DNA of 12,291 nt from an uncultured Rheinheimera sp. (GTDB lineage Bacteria > Pseudomonadota > Gammaproteobacteria > Enterobacterales > Alteromonadaceae). The notes under the pieces are model-generated. The model did not search any database. It had not been told where the DNA came from and worked only from the letters and a program-made list of their open reading frames with translations. Made by a program: the position numbers and the translations under genes. The stretch is from NCBI GenBank assembly GCA_943913835.1, contig CALTZU010000102.1, forward strand, positions 1 to 12,291. Reading direction: 5' to 3'. Positions 1 through 7,103 of this stretch are shown piece after piece. Position 1 is the stretch's first letter. Each line of letters opens with the position of its first letter.

Positions 1-134
1 TGATCGGAAAAGGCGGTGTAATCCGGGCCATAGTCGACAAAACTCCAGTCAAAAGCCGCGCTGAAAAATGCTTTGGTGGCGGTTAAATCTTTGGCGGGAA
101 ATTCGACGTAGTTTAATTTTCCATCTGTGTTCAT
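1..134 (-). CDS. VOC (glyoxalase/bleomycin resistance fold) family protein, C-terminus cut by window edge
   Basis: Reading the minus strand from ATG at 134 gives 44 codons beginning MNTDGKLNYVEFPAKDL and continuing through ATKAFFSAAFDWSFVDYGPDYTAFSD before the window ends. The pattern of a beta strand (LNYVEFPAKD), then an 'xxTKAFFxxxFxW' helix and an aromatic-rich 'DYGPDYTAF' strand, is the first beta-alpha-beta-beta half of the vicinal oxygen chelate fold, in the branch often annotated simply as 'VOC family protein'. AAGGA lies about 8 bases ahead of the ATG and supports the start. The substrate cannot be told from this fragment. It lies 35 bp downstream of the HD-domain gene and may be cotranscribed with it. 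A second, unrelated VOC gene lies at 2601-2975. Confidence 0.8.
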   Translation of the reverse strand, partial: MNTDGKLNYVEFPAKDLTATKAFFSAAFDWSFVDYGPDYTAFSD

Positions 135-169
135 TGCTGATGTCCTTTATTTAAAAACCGCGCTCTACC

Positions 170-715
170 TTACCATTTAAACATTGGCAGTGGCTTCAGT
201 GGGTGTTTAACAAAATGAGCTGCAGAAAGCTGCACCAATCGCCAGTGAAAACCGGCGGTAGGGAAGGCTTGATACAAGGCCCGCAGCAGAGCTCTGTCTA
301 CACCAAAATTAAGCAATCCCAGCGAAACATCTGTCCAGTCAGCCTTACGAAAAGCCTCAGCCAGAGTATTGTTGTCACAGGCTGTGACTTTATGATGCTC
401 ACTGATCAATAAACTGATATCCGCCGACCAGTCCGACAGCCCTTGTTGTTGCAGATAGTGCTGAGCTAAAGCCACGGACGGATCTATATAATCGAAGGTA
501 TGACAGGCCCAGATCGCCAGATCATGAAAAGCACAGGCTATGGCTATTTTTTCCAGCGACTGTTCTGAGTGATCCGAATGCCAAAATGCCAGATTCAGCA
601 CTCTGTAACAGTGATGACGATAAGCGGTGAAATCTTTGGCTATGTCCTGTTGATAGTTGTTTAGCAGCAGGTCCAGCAAATCATGTTGAGTAATAATATT
701 CACTGGTTTTTGCAC
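170..715 (-). CDS. HD-domain protein, predicted metal-dependent phosphohydrolase-like
   Basis: This is a 181-residue soluble protein. The HD superfamily signature is visible: histidines at 34-35 (AYRHHCYRVL), the defining His-Asp pair at 64-65 (ACAFHDLAIW), a histidine pair at 107-108 (ISEHHK) and an aspartate at 126 (RKADWTD). In order these match the H...HD...H...D metal-ligand layout of HD hydrolases. The length (about 180 residues) fits a stand-alone HD domain without a partner module. Known HD proteins mostly hydrolyse phosphate esters of nucleotides. The actual substrate here is not evident. The start is GTG at 715, preceded by CGGAG at 6 bases. The gene begins 18 bp after the XRE-DUF805 gene, so the two are probably cotranscribed. 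A shorter ATG start is not needed because the Shine-Dalgarno sequence is good. Confidence 0.8.
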   Translation of the reverse strand: MQKPVNIITQHDLLDLLLNNYQQDIAKDFTAYRHHCYRVLNLAFWHSDHSEQSLEKIAIACAFHDLAIWACHTFDYIDPSVALAQHYLQQQGLSDWSADISLLISEHHKVTACDNNTLAEAFRKADWTDVSLGLLNFGVDRALLRALYQAFPTAGFHWRLVQLSAAHFVKHPLKPLPMFKW

Positions 716-733
716 CTTAGACTCCGTTTTTCT

Positions 734-1288
734 TTAAGCCCTGCTATCCGCCGCAGGCGGCGCAGACAAGCTTGGTTGTACTCTGTCTTTGGCCATAAAA
801 AACAACACCACCACAAAGCCAAAAGGCACCAGATACATCAGTTGCCACCAGACATTTTGCCCTGCGTCATTTAGTCTGCGCGTACCCACAGCCAAAAAAG
901 GCAGCAGAATAAGCACTGTGACAAAGAGCCGTAAAACCGGGCTTATAATTTCGGCAAGTGCACTAATCAATAACACAAAAACTAAAAACCACCAGTAGTC
1001 ATACTTACTGGCCGTACCGGAAAAGTCAGCAAACTGCAAAAAACAGTCTTTGACTACTGTAATAGGGGTCACAGCTATCACTTCAGTAGTTTCGCTATTT
1101 AGCAGCAAGCTGCTGGCATCCACAGCAAAAACAGCTGCTAAGGCCCGCACTGATTCAATAGAGGCATTAGCTGTGTTTTCCAGTCGCTGAATAGTACGCA
1201 GGTTCAGGCCACAGGCTGCTGCTAGTTGCTCCTGTGACCATTGTTTGTCAGCTCTTAGTTTTTTTACCTGTTCTGCATTAACTTTCAT
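734..1288 (-). CDS. XRE-type helix-turn-helix protein fused to a DUF805 membrane domain
   Basis: From the ATG at 1288 the product has 184 residues. Residues 1-60 or so form an XRE/Cro HTH: KVNAEQVKKLRADKQWSQEQ, then LAAACGLNLRTIQRLENT, then a helix ending at VFAVDASSLL. After a linker, the second half shows DUF805 hallmarks: 'FADFSGTASKYDYWWF' (family pattern F.GRASR.EYWWF), hydrophobic segments, and 'LAVGTRRLNDAGQNVWWQLM' (family pattern RRLHDxGxSGWW), followed by a last membrane segment ending in FFMAKD. The protein is therefore likely an inner-membrane protein with a cytoplasmic DNA-binding head. A longer reading frame runs upstream to 1333, but ATG 1288 has AAGG nine bases ahead and begins exactly at the HTH, so it is preferred. 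DUF805 has no established function. The target genes are unknown; the cotranscribed HD gene or its own promoter are candidates. Confidence 0.8.
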   Translation of the reverse strand: MKVNAEQVKKLRADKQWSQEQLAAACGLNLRTIQRLENTANASIESVRALAAVFAVDASSLLLNSETTEVIAVTPITVVKDCFLQFADFSGTASKYDYWWFLVFVLLISALAEIISPVLRLFVTVLILLPFLAVGTRRLNDAGQNVWWQLMYLVPFGFVVVLFFMAKDRVQPSLSAPPAADSRA

Positions 1289-1344
1289 GGCTTCGATACC
1301 TTGCATTGACCCATAGACGCAAAGATAACTCAAATAACGGCTAC

Positions 1345-1382
1345 AGGTTACGGCACTAGCACGACAGCTTTACGACAGCGCG
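1345..1382. repeat. Tandem GCTGTCGT direct repeat upstream of the XRE-DUF805 gene
   Basis: In the 94-bp gap between the serine hydrolase stop and the XRE-DUF805 start, the minus strand reads GCTGTCGTAAAGCTGTCGTG. This is two copies of GCTGTCGT with an 11-bp period, about one helical turn. On the plus strand it appears as ACGACAGC twice near 1361-1380. This could be a same-face protein-binding site for the XRE protein, but that is an inference from spacing alone. I see no convincing -35/-10 pair in the same gap. Confidence 0.4.
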
Positions 1383-2573
1383 CTATTTCACTGTAGTTGG
1401 CTGCCAAAAGCTTTTATTGCCATACTCCCAGTGCCAGGGCAAACCCGTAGGGCCAAGAATAAAATCGACCAAATAAGGTATGGCTCTTTCGGCGCGTAAG
1501 TCATTGCCCAGTATGACGACACAACGTTGGCTGACCTCCAGGCAGACCAGCATATTGCCTGTTGACTCATTGTGACCGCCTTTAAAAAAGCCTTTGCCCT
1601 GAGGGCCTTCAAATACAACCACTCCAAGACCTGCATATAAATCAGGCCACTGTTGTTCGGTTGGCGCTTCAGCCTGTAAGGTTGGGAACTGGCTTAAGGT
1701 GGTGATTTTTAATTGAGGTCTGGTCAGCTCTTGCCGTGCTTTTGCAGTTAATAAATCACCTTTCACCATAGCTGCGGCCAGCTTGGCCATGTCAGCGATG
1801 CTGCTATCGAGTGAACCTGCGGCTCTGACTCTGCTTCTGTCGTCGTGCGGTTCTGTTTTACCTTCGATGGTCCAGCCATCTGCGGTTCGGCCGGTAAAAT
1901 CATCCCGCCAGATCATACTGCTGTTGTGCATGCTCAAAGGCTGAAACATACGTTTTTGCATTTCCTGGCCTAGATCCAGACCCAGGCCTTGCTCCAATAC
2001 AAACTGCAATAAAATCAGGCCGTCACCTGAATAGGAGTAACGGCTGCCGGCTTGGAAATGAAAACGTAATTTACCGTCAGGTTCCAGAAAACCAAAATTG
2101 GCAAAGCCCGAAGCGTGATTCAACAGCATACGGGGCGTAATAGCACGCCAGCCTTCATCCCCGGCTAAATCGCTCCAGCGCGCATACAGATCTTCGGTTT
2201 TGGCATCGGCATAGTGTGGCAGAGCTTTCGGCAGATACTGACTGATGGGGGTATCCAACTGAATAATACCTTCTTCTGCCAGTTGCAGCACCATATAAGC
2301 AAAAGCGCTTTTGGTCAGCGAAGCCGCATACATAATACTGTCTGCAGTAAGCGCATCACCTTTGGTATTACGATGGCCGTAGGTTGAAACCTGAATTACA
2401 GTCCCTGCATCAATGACTGCCAACGCCAGACCTTGGGCCGAGGTTTCACTCATCATCTGCTTTATTGCAGAGTCAATTTGCTGTTGTGATTTCAGGTGCT
2501 TAGCAGGAGGTTGCGCTGTGGACGAACAACCGAGAAGCGCGGTAAAGGTTAAAGCTAAGGCAGTATTTTTCAT
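1383..2573 (-). CDS. Serine hydrolase lipoprotein, class C beta-lactamase / PBP4-like fold
   Basis: This is a 396-residue protein. The N-terminus MKNTALALTFTALLGC ends in a lipobox (LLGC, Cys16), so it is predicted to be a lipoprotein. The catalytic nucleophile motif SxxK is at 85-88 (AASLTKSAF). The second motif is a Y-S-G at 181-183 (YSYSGDG), the form typical of esterase/DD-peptidase-like members rather than the YxN of AmpC. The third motif is near 331-337 (KGGHNES), where HxG-like replaces the KTG of true beta-lactamases. These variants argue for an esterase or peptidase-like hydrolase, not a drug-hydrolysing AmpC, but the substrate is not determinable. The ATG at 2573 has AGGAGA about 8 bases upstream. 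The gene sits 27 bp after the VOC gene and seems to be the last gene of the seven-gene run starting at 6879. Confidence 0.88.
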   Translation of the reverse strand: MKNTALALTFTALLGCSSTAQPPAKHLKSQQQIDSAIKQMMSETSAQGLALAVIDAGTVIQVSTYGHRNTKGDALTADSIMYAASLTKSAFAYMVLQLAEEGIIQLDTPISQYLPKALPHYADAKTEDLYARWSDLAGDEGWRAITPRMLLNHASGFANFGFLEPDGKLRFHFQAGSRYSYSGDGLILLQFVLEQGLGLDLGQEMQKRMFQPLSMHNSSMIWRDDFTGRTADGWTIEGKTEPHDDRSRVRAAGSLDSSIADMAKLAAAMVKGDLLTAKARQELTRPQLKITTLSQFPTLQAEAPTEQQWPDLYAGLGVVVFEGPQGKGFFKGGHNESTGNMLVCLEVSQRCVVILGNDLRAERAIPYLVDFILGPTGLPWHWEYGNKSFWQPTTVK

Positions 2574-2600
2574 CTGGGCAATCTCCTTTTGCGTGTTATG

Positions 2601-2975
2601 TCAGCGCTTTTCTTCCATCAGGCCAATTAAGTTACCGTCCGGGTCTTTCAGAAAAGCTATCCAAAGCTGATGATCCGGCATTTGAGCAGCGAGTTGTGGT
2701 GCTCTTTCGCCAAAAGCGCCTTGTTCCAAGGCCGTCGCATAAAACTGTTCTATCTCTGTAGTTTTAAAATAAGGGATAGAGTTTTTGCCAATTTCGCCAG
2801 CGCCTTGCGGGGTGCTTAACATCAGACGGGTATCGCCGCATAACACAAAGGCCAGCTGTTCTGTCGGGGCAAACAGAAATGGTAATCCCAGAATTTGAGT
2901 GTAAAAAGGCAGAGAAAGCTGTACGTCTTTGACACTGATTGCTAGCTGGCCTAAACCGACAATTTTAGAGTTCAT
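2601..2975 (-). CDS. VOC family protein (glyoxalase fold)
   Basis: This is a 124-residue single VOC unit pair. The first half is LGQLAISVKDVQLSLPFYTQ then ILGLPFLF. The second half ends in the classic 'FLKDPDGNLIGLMEE' strand, where Glu121 occupies the usual C-terminal metal-ligand position. His102 (PDHQLW) is a further possible ligand. The usual first-strand histidine is Gln10, so metal binding may be altered or absent. Known members include glyoxalases, dioxygenases and antibiotic-resistance proteins; none of these can be assigned specifically. The ATG at 2975 lies 16 bp past the upstream membrane-protein stop. Its Shine-Dalgarno is weak (GGA at 7 bases), which suggests translational coupling. 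Confidence 0.85.
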   Translation of the reverse strand: MNSKIVGLGQLAISVKDVQLSLPFYTQILGLPFLFAPTEQLAFVLCGDTRLMLSTPQGAGEIGKNSIPYFKTTEIEQFYATALEQGAFGERAPQLAAQMPDHQLWIAFLKDPDGNLIGLMEEKR

Positions 2976-2991
2976 AAATTAATCCGATGTT

Positions 2992-3414
2992 TTAGTCTTG
3001 TTGTTGCATACGCTGGCCAAACAAAATAGCCAGCCAGGCCATAGGCAGATAAGCCACAACCAAATCCAAAGTAATAAACCAAAGGGGAGCTGGGATCAGC
3101 AGGCTGGCTGCTATACCTCCACAGAGAAAAAAGCCGCCGATTAGATAAGCAGCGGGAGTTTTGTAACTGGCAGCTATCAGATAAGCCACTAAAGCCCCAG
3201 TCAAAGAGCCAAGAGCATGTGCTAAAAAAGGCATAATAAAATGTTTGGGTTCAAATAAGTCTATGCCCAAACTCAGGCTTTCAGTGCTTGTTACATCGAC
3301 GCCTGCAGGAGGAGGAATAAGCATAGGGCTGATGCTGACCAAGGCCATATTGACTGCCGCACCTATGACGACACCTAATAAAACAGCGATCAGATTTCGA
3401 ACCAGATTAAGCAT
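2992..3414 (-). CDS. Small inner-membrane protein, four predicted transmembrane segments, unknown function
   Basis: I do not recognise a named family. From the ATG at 3414 the product has 140 residues with about four hydrophobic segments: LVRNLIAVLLGVVIGAAVNM near the start; HFIMPFLAHALGSLTGALVA; AYLIGGFFLCGGIAASLLIP; and LDLVVAYLPMAWLAILFG. A polar loop with PPPAGVDVTSTES lies between the first two and is likely periplasmic. The C-terminus is short and polar (QRMQQQD). An upstream in-frame ATG at 3444 would add ten residues, but it has no Shine-Dalgarno. The internal ATG at 3414 has TGGAG at 8 bases, so it was chosen. The gene lies within a tight minus-strand series, 44 bp after another small membrane protein. 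The gly/ala-rich helices do not reveal a transport motif. Confidence 0.75.
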   Translation of the reverse strand: MLNLVRNLIAVLLGVVIGAAVNMALVSISPMLIPPPAGVDVTSTESLSLGIDLFEPKHFIMPFLAHALGSLTGALVAYLIAASYKTPAAYLIGGFFLCGGIAASLLIPAPLWFITLDLVVAYLPMAWLAILFGQRMQQQD

Positions 3415-3458
3415 GATGATGCTCCACAAGAACTTGTTTAGCATTTAAGTTAGTAGAG

Positions 3459-3851
3459 TTATGGCTGCTGAACAATGACCTGTCCAATAGCGGCATAAAT
3501 CCAAGCTAAAGCTAAAACCACTGAGACTACACCTATAAAACGAAAATAGTTTTTGCAGCTATTCGCCGATTGAACTGCAAATTTTTTATGCAGCCGTGGC
3601 GGTGTTAACGCCAGGCCTGTTCCTACCAATAGCAAAACAAACCCTATGACTTTAAATAACAAAGGGAATTGAGTCTCTGATGCATAAGCGACAAAAATGC
3701 CACCTGCAATCAGCCTGCTGATAATTTCAAAAGGATGAAAATAAGGCCATTCGCTGAAGTTGATAATGCCTTGGGTAAAAGCATGAGGCCTGAATACCAT
3801 CGTCAGGCTAAACAGCAGCATTAACAGACCAAAAGCAGCGATAAAATACAT
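3459..3851 (-). CDS. Small inner-membrane protein, four predicted transmembrane segments, unknown function
   Basis: The product has 130 residues and no family I can name. Hydrophobic stretches are MYFIAAFGLLMLLFSLTMVF, ISRLIAGGIFVAYAS, LLFKVIGFVLLLVGTGLAL and FIGVVSVVLALAWIYAAIG. A short basic loop (PPRLHKKF) between the third and fourth is probably cytoplasmic. The reading frame is open further upstream to 3902, but that would overlap the end of the glutathione S-transferase gene (stop at 3880). The ATG at 3851 is preceded by AAGGA at about 5 bases and is the supported start, 28 bp after the upstream stop. It may work together with the next membrane protein, with which it shares only operon position. 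Confidence 0.75.
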   Translation of the reverse strand: MYFIAAFGLLMLLFSLTMVFRPHAFTQGIINFSEWPYFHPFEIISRLIAGGIFVAYASETQFPLLFKVIGFVLLLVGTGLALTPPRLHKKFAVQSANSCKNYFRFIGVVSVVLALAWIYAAIGQVIVQQP

Positions 3852-3879
3852 GACTTTCCTTTTCGTGATATCTGGCCGG

Positions 3880-4503
3880 TTAGGGGATGCCGTTGCAACC
3901 AAAGCGCTGGAAACCAGGACGCAAACTAAGGTTCCTATAGTAGGCTGCCACAGCGGGCAGATCCGGTCTTTCCATCGGCGTCATCAACCATCTGTTGACC
4001 GACAAACCCAGCACTATATCGGCCAGCGTAAATTCGGTCCCCGTGATGTACTGACCTGTTTTGGTCAATGCTGCATCCAGCAACTGCATTTTTTCATTCC
4101 AGGCAACAATACTGTTTTCGACAGCTGCTTTGTCCTGATAAGCGGGGTTGTTTCTGACTAAATACATAAAAGCATAACGCCAGGCGCTATTTAGTTCAGT
4201 GCTTTGCCAGTCCATCCACTGTTCAACCAGAGCCCTTTGTTTAGCCGCTCCGGGTAGCATAGGTGTAGGGCCGTATGCAGACGCCAGGTACCTGCAAATG
4301 CTATTGGACTCCCATAATACAAAATCGCCATCCAGTAACACTGGTACTAATGCATTTGGATTCAGAGCTTTAAACTGCAAGGTTTCAGTAGATCGGCAGC
4401 CCGCCCCCCATTCTTCCTGTTGATAGTCCAATTGCAGCTCGGCACAGGTCCAGAGCACTTTGCGTACATTGATAGAGGACGACTTACCTAAAATTTTGAG
4501 CAT
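3880..4503 (-). CDS. Glutathione S-transferase family protein
   Basis: From the ATG at 4503 the product has 207 residues, a normal GST length. The N-terminal thioredoxin-like domain starts MLKILGKSSSINVRKVLW; serines 8-10 sit at the position of the catalytic Ser/Tyr/Cys. The cis-proline strand 'NPNALVPVLLDGD' (48-60) and the glutathione-binding 'LWESNSICRYLA' (Glu65-Ser66) follow. The C-terminal helical domain includes 'FTLADIVLGLSVNRW', matching the conserved Asp N-capping box. It likely conjugates glutathione to electrophiles or reduces peroxides in the cytoplasm; the substrate is unknown. An upstream in-frame ATG at 4542 overlaps the DinB-like gene and lacks a Shine-Dalgarno, whereas 4503 has AAGGA at 7 bases. 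The gene is probably in one operon with its neighbours on both sides. Confidence 0.9.
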   Translation of the reverse strand: MLKILGKSSSINVRKVLWTCAELQLDYQQEEWGAGCRSTETLQFKALNPNALVPVLLDGDFVLWESNSICRYLASAYGPTPMLPGAAKQRALVEQWMDWQSTELNSAWRYAFMYLVRNNPAYQDKAAVENSIVAWNEKMQLLDAALTKTGQYITGTEFTLADIVLGLSVNRWLMTPMERPDLPAVAAYYRNLSLRPGFQRFGCNGIP

Positions 4504-4531
4504 GGCCAGATCCTTGAGCTGAGGGTCAAAA

Positions 4532-5080
4532 TTAGTCTTCATTGTCTATCAGTACAAACAGATCGGTCACACCTATATCCAGCCCCAACTGTGAAAACAA
4601 TGTAGTTATCTGGCCACGGTGGTGAGTTTGATGATTAAACAGATGCTGCAGCAAAGGTGCCAGCCTGCGCTTTATCACTTCACCTTTCAGGTTCTTACAA
4701 CTCAATATGTGCTGCAGTTGTTGCTCATCCAGCCTCTGGCACAACAGGATCAACAGCTGATCCAGCTGTTGGCGGATACTGTGCAACAGGGCAAAGTCCG
4801 GATAAAGGATCTGGTTCAGCGCTACAGGGGTTGGCAGTTGTCCCAGAGGTTGCAGTACCTCTGCAACAGTGTCTAACTGCCGGAATCTATTTAACCAGAT
4901 TAGATCTGCTACCAGTAAATGATTGAGGGTACCAGCGACTGAGCCAAAAAAAGCACCTTTGTTGGCAAACAGCTGTTCCTGACTAAGAGTGCCAGCCAAT
5001 TGGTATATTTTGTCATTCATCCACTGGTTGTAACGGGCAAGCAAGTTGAAATTGTCTTGTAGTGTCTGGGGCTGTTTCAC
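4532..5080 (-). CDS. DinB-fold family protein (DinB/YfiT-like putative metalloenzyme)
   Basis: This is a 182-residue all-helical protein. The DinB superfamily pattern is present: an N-terminal 'NLLARYNQWMNDKIY' helix, a metal-ligand histidine in 'TLNHLLVADLIWLNRF' (His54), and the paired histidines of 'LLQHLFNHQTHHRGQI' (His150 and His154, with His146 nearby). The three-histidine site usually holds a divalent metal. Several family members transfer thiols (bacillithiol, mycothiol) to electrophiles, although most are uncharacterised. Despite the name the family need not be damage-inducible. The start codon is GTG at 5080, with GGAG nine bases ahead inside the 14-bp gap to the DUF885 gene, so coupling to that gene is likely. 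The adjacent GST gene invites the idea of a shared detoxification role, but that is an inference only. Confidence 0.85.
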   Translation of the reverse strand: MKQPQTLQDNFNLLARYNQWMNDKIYQLAGTLSQEQLFANKGAFFGSVAGTLNHLLVADLIWLNRFRQLDTVAEVLQPLGQLPTPVALNQILYPDFALLHSIRQQLDQLLILLCQRLDEQQLQHILSCKNLKGEVIKRRLAPLLQHLFNHQTHHRGQITTLFSQLGLDIGVTDLFVLIDNED

Positions 5081-5094
5081 TTAGGTAGTCTCCG

Positions 5095-6879
5095 TTAATG
5101 AGCTGCAGCAGCTTTTGCAATAAAACGATCCATTTCTGCTTCCAGAATTTCCAAAGGCAAAGCGCCGTTTGCTAACAGGGCATCATGAAAAGCGCGCAGG
5201 TCAAATTTCGCGCCCAATTGTTGTTCGGCTTTGGCCCGTAGCTGACGGATTTTAATTTCACCCATTTTGTACGACAGCGCCTGACCAGGCCATGAAATAT
5301 AACGATCCACTTCGGCCCTTACATTGGCTTGTGATAAGGAGGTGTTAGAAGACAGGAAATCCAGCGCTTGCTGACGGCTCCAGCCTTGGGAGTGAATACC
5401 TGTGTCGATCACTAAACGGCAAGCGCGCCACATTTCATAACTCAGGCGGCCAAATTGCTGATAGGCATTTTCATACACGCCCATTTCCACACCTAGCCGT
5501 TCGGCATACAAACCCCAGCCTTCGCCATAAGCGCTTAAATACAGGTTACGACGAAATTGCGGCACGTTCTCCAGCTCTTGTGACAAGGCATTCTGTAAAT
5601 GATGGCCTGGCACAGCTTCGTGTAGTGTTAAAGCCACCAGTTCATACATCGGACGTTGGTCCAGAGCATGGGTATTCAGCCAATAGGCACCACCGCGAAT
5701 ACCACCAATAGCCGCAGGGTTATAGGATGCTGTGGTGTAATTCGGTGCTATTTCGGCTGGCACCGGCACTACACCATAAGGCAAACGTGGCAGCTTGCCA
5801 AAAAACTCCGGCAAGCGGTAATCAATACGTTTGGCGATATAAGAGGCTTCTTTTAATAATTCAGTTGGGGTTTTGGCGTAAAACTGCGGGTCTGTGCGCA
5901 GGAATTTGGTGAAGTCGCTGAAGCTGCCTTTGAAGCCGGTTTGTTTAATCAATGCGTCCATTTCGGCGCGGATACGTTTTACTTCAGCCAGGCCTGTCTT
6001 GTGGATCTCGGCCGGGTCCATATCCTGGGTGACATAGGTATTAATGGTGTGACGGTAATAGGTTTTACCTTCTGGCAATTGTTCTGCCGCTAAGCTCTCT
6101 GTGGCGGCTTGCATATAATCGCCTTCCAGAAAGTCAGCTAAACGGGCAAAGGCGGGTAACGCTGTTTGTGCAATAGCTTGTTTGGCGGCCTGCTGTAATT
6201 GCTGTTGTTCGGCTTTAGAAAATGCTGCCGGGAATTTTTTGAAAGGTTCATACAAGCTGCTTTGGGTCGGGTCTTTATACACCTGAGCCCGCACTGTAGG
6301 TGCTATGCCCTGCACGACAATTTTTGGTAAAACAAAACCGTCCTGAATACCAGTACGCATATTGGCGATGTTTTCGTCAAAGTAGCGGCCAAAGTCATTA
6401 ATGCGGGCTATATAATCCTGATAATCCGTAACTTTAGGCATAGCCAGGCCACTGCTGGCATCTAACGCACTACTCCAGAAACTATAAAAAGTATTGGCCG
6501 GAATACGGTCAAGGAACAGCTTATTGGACTGGATCGAATTACGCAGCACCCAGCCTAGTAATTGGTGATTGACGCGGTCTGAGTCTGTTAGTTGTTCTGT
6601 GTTTATCGCCTGAAGACGTTGCAGCAAAGCTTGTTCAGCGTTCAGGCGGCGAGCTCTGTCTTTCGCCGTAACACCGGGCAGTCTGTTGTTGTAACCAGTT
6701 AAACCCATCCGGCCTGCGGTAATGGGGTCTTCCTGCAGGCTGTATTGCCAATGATCCTCGATTACTTGTTGCAGTTGCTCTGTTGCTGTTGCGGCTAAGG
6801 TGGCGGGCGCGAGCCACAGTAGCGCCAGGCTAAGCAGGCTGTGATAAACAAAAGACAGAAATTTGCGGGACCTTAACAC
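5095..6879 (-). CDS. DUF885 family exported protein, predicted zinc metallopeptidase
   Basis: This is a 594-residue protein with an N-terminal signal peptide: basic MLRSRK, a hydrophobic core (FVYHSLLSLALLWLAPATL) and a plausible AxA-type cleavage near residue 30. It is therefore periplasmic or anchored. The DUF885 hallmark 'LTLHEAVPGHHLQ' (His420, Glu421, His426) resembles a stretched HExxH zinc motif, with the downstream helix 'YGEGWGLYAERLG' (Glu453, Glu460) as the presumed third ligand. Other conserved pieces are 'IGGIRGGAYW' (391-400) and a C-terminal 'ANGALPLEIL' (570-579). Family members are annotated as predicted metalloproteases or oligopeptidases; the substrate is unproven. The start codon is GTG at 6879 with GGAG seven bases ahead. 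It is the first gene of a tight minus-strand run, so its promoter must lie in 6880-7030, where I cannot point to a strong one. Confidence 0.88.
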   Translation of the reverse strand: MLRSRKFLSFVYHSLLSLALLWLAPATLAATATEQLQQVIEDHWQYSLQEDPITAGRMGLTGYNNRLPGVTAKDRARRLNAEQALLQRLQAINTEQLTDSDRVNHQLLGWVLRNSIQSNKLFLDRIPANTFYSFWSSALDASSGLAMPKVTDYQDYIARINDFGRYFDENIANMRTGIQDGFVLPKIVVQGIAPTVRAQVYKDPTQSSLYEPFKKFPAAFSKAEQQQLQQAAKQAIAQTALPAFARLADFLEGDYMQAATESLAAEQLPEGKTYYRHTINTYVTQDMDPAEIHKTGLAEVKRIRAEMDALIKQTGFKGSFSDFTKFLRTDPQFYAKTPTELLKEASYIAKRIDYRLPEFFGKLPRLPYGVVPVPAEIAPNYTTASYNPAAIGGIRGGAYWLNTHALDQRPMYELVALTLHEAVPGHHLQNALSQELENVPQFRRNLYLSAYGEGWGLYAERLGVEMGVYENAYQQFGRLSYEMWRACRLVIDTGIHSQGWSRQQALDFLSSNTSLSQANVRAEVDRYISWPGQALSYKMGEIKIRQLRAKAEQQLGAKFDLRAFHDALLANGALPLEILEAEMDRFIAKAAAAH

Positions 6880-7046
6880 AGGGTGTCTCCAGACTAATCA
6901 ATAAGCTGAGTTGTATAGCTTTACCTTAGCATGACCCCTTGAGCTGGTGGCAATTTCTAACCCGGGCTTTAAACGTCACATCGCATTTGGTCGGAATCAC
7001 GGAAATCTTTTAAATTCTGAGTTTGATATTAGGAGTCCGATAGGCT

Positions 7047-7061
7047 GTGCCAATTTGGCAC
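7047..7061. promoter_or_regulatory. Palindromic operator 1 of the toxin-antitoxin module
   Basis: GTGCCA-ATT-TGGCAC is a perfect 6-bp inverted repeat with a 3-bp spacer. It extends to TGTGCCA...TGGCACA on both sides. It lies just upstream of the predicted -35. A second copy of the same palindrome occurs 57 bp downstream (centre to centre). DUF1778-GNAT modules are known to be repressed by the antitoxin-toxin complex at palindromic sites, so this is the likely target; the assignment is inferred from position and duplication. Confidence 0.8.
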
Positions 7062-7066
7062 ACAGC

Positions 7067-7095
7067 TTGATCTTTGCTCAATAGAAGCCGATAAT
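7067..7095 (+). promoter_or_regulatory. Predicted sigma-70 promoter of the toxin-antitoxin operon
   Basis: TTGATC at 7067-7072 and GATAAT at 7090-7095 are separated by exactly 17 bp. The -10 matches consensus at five of six bases and the -35 at the key TTGA. Transcription would start near 7102, about 30 bases before the antitoxin ATG. The two operator palindromes lie directly upstream of the -35 and immediately downstream of the start point, so bound repressor would block the promoter from both sides. Confidence 0.7.
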
Positions 7096-7103
7096 TTGCC
7101 AAG

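Noticed and set aside
3850..4161. 103-codon plus-strand frame opposite the glutathione S-transferase gene.
   Set aside because: It is a shadow of the GST reading frame, with no protein-like hydrophobic pattern or start signal.
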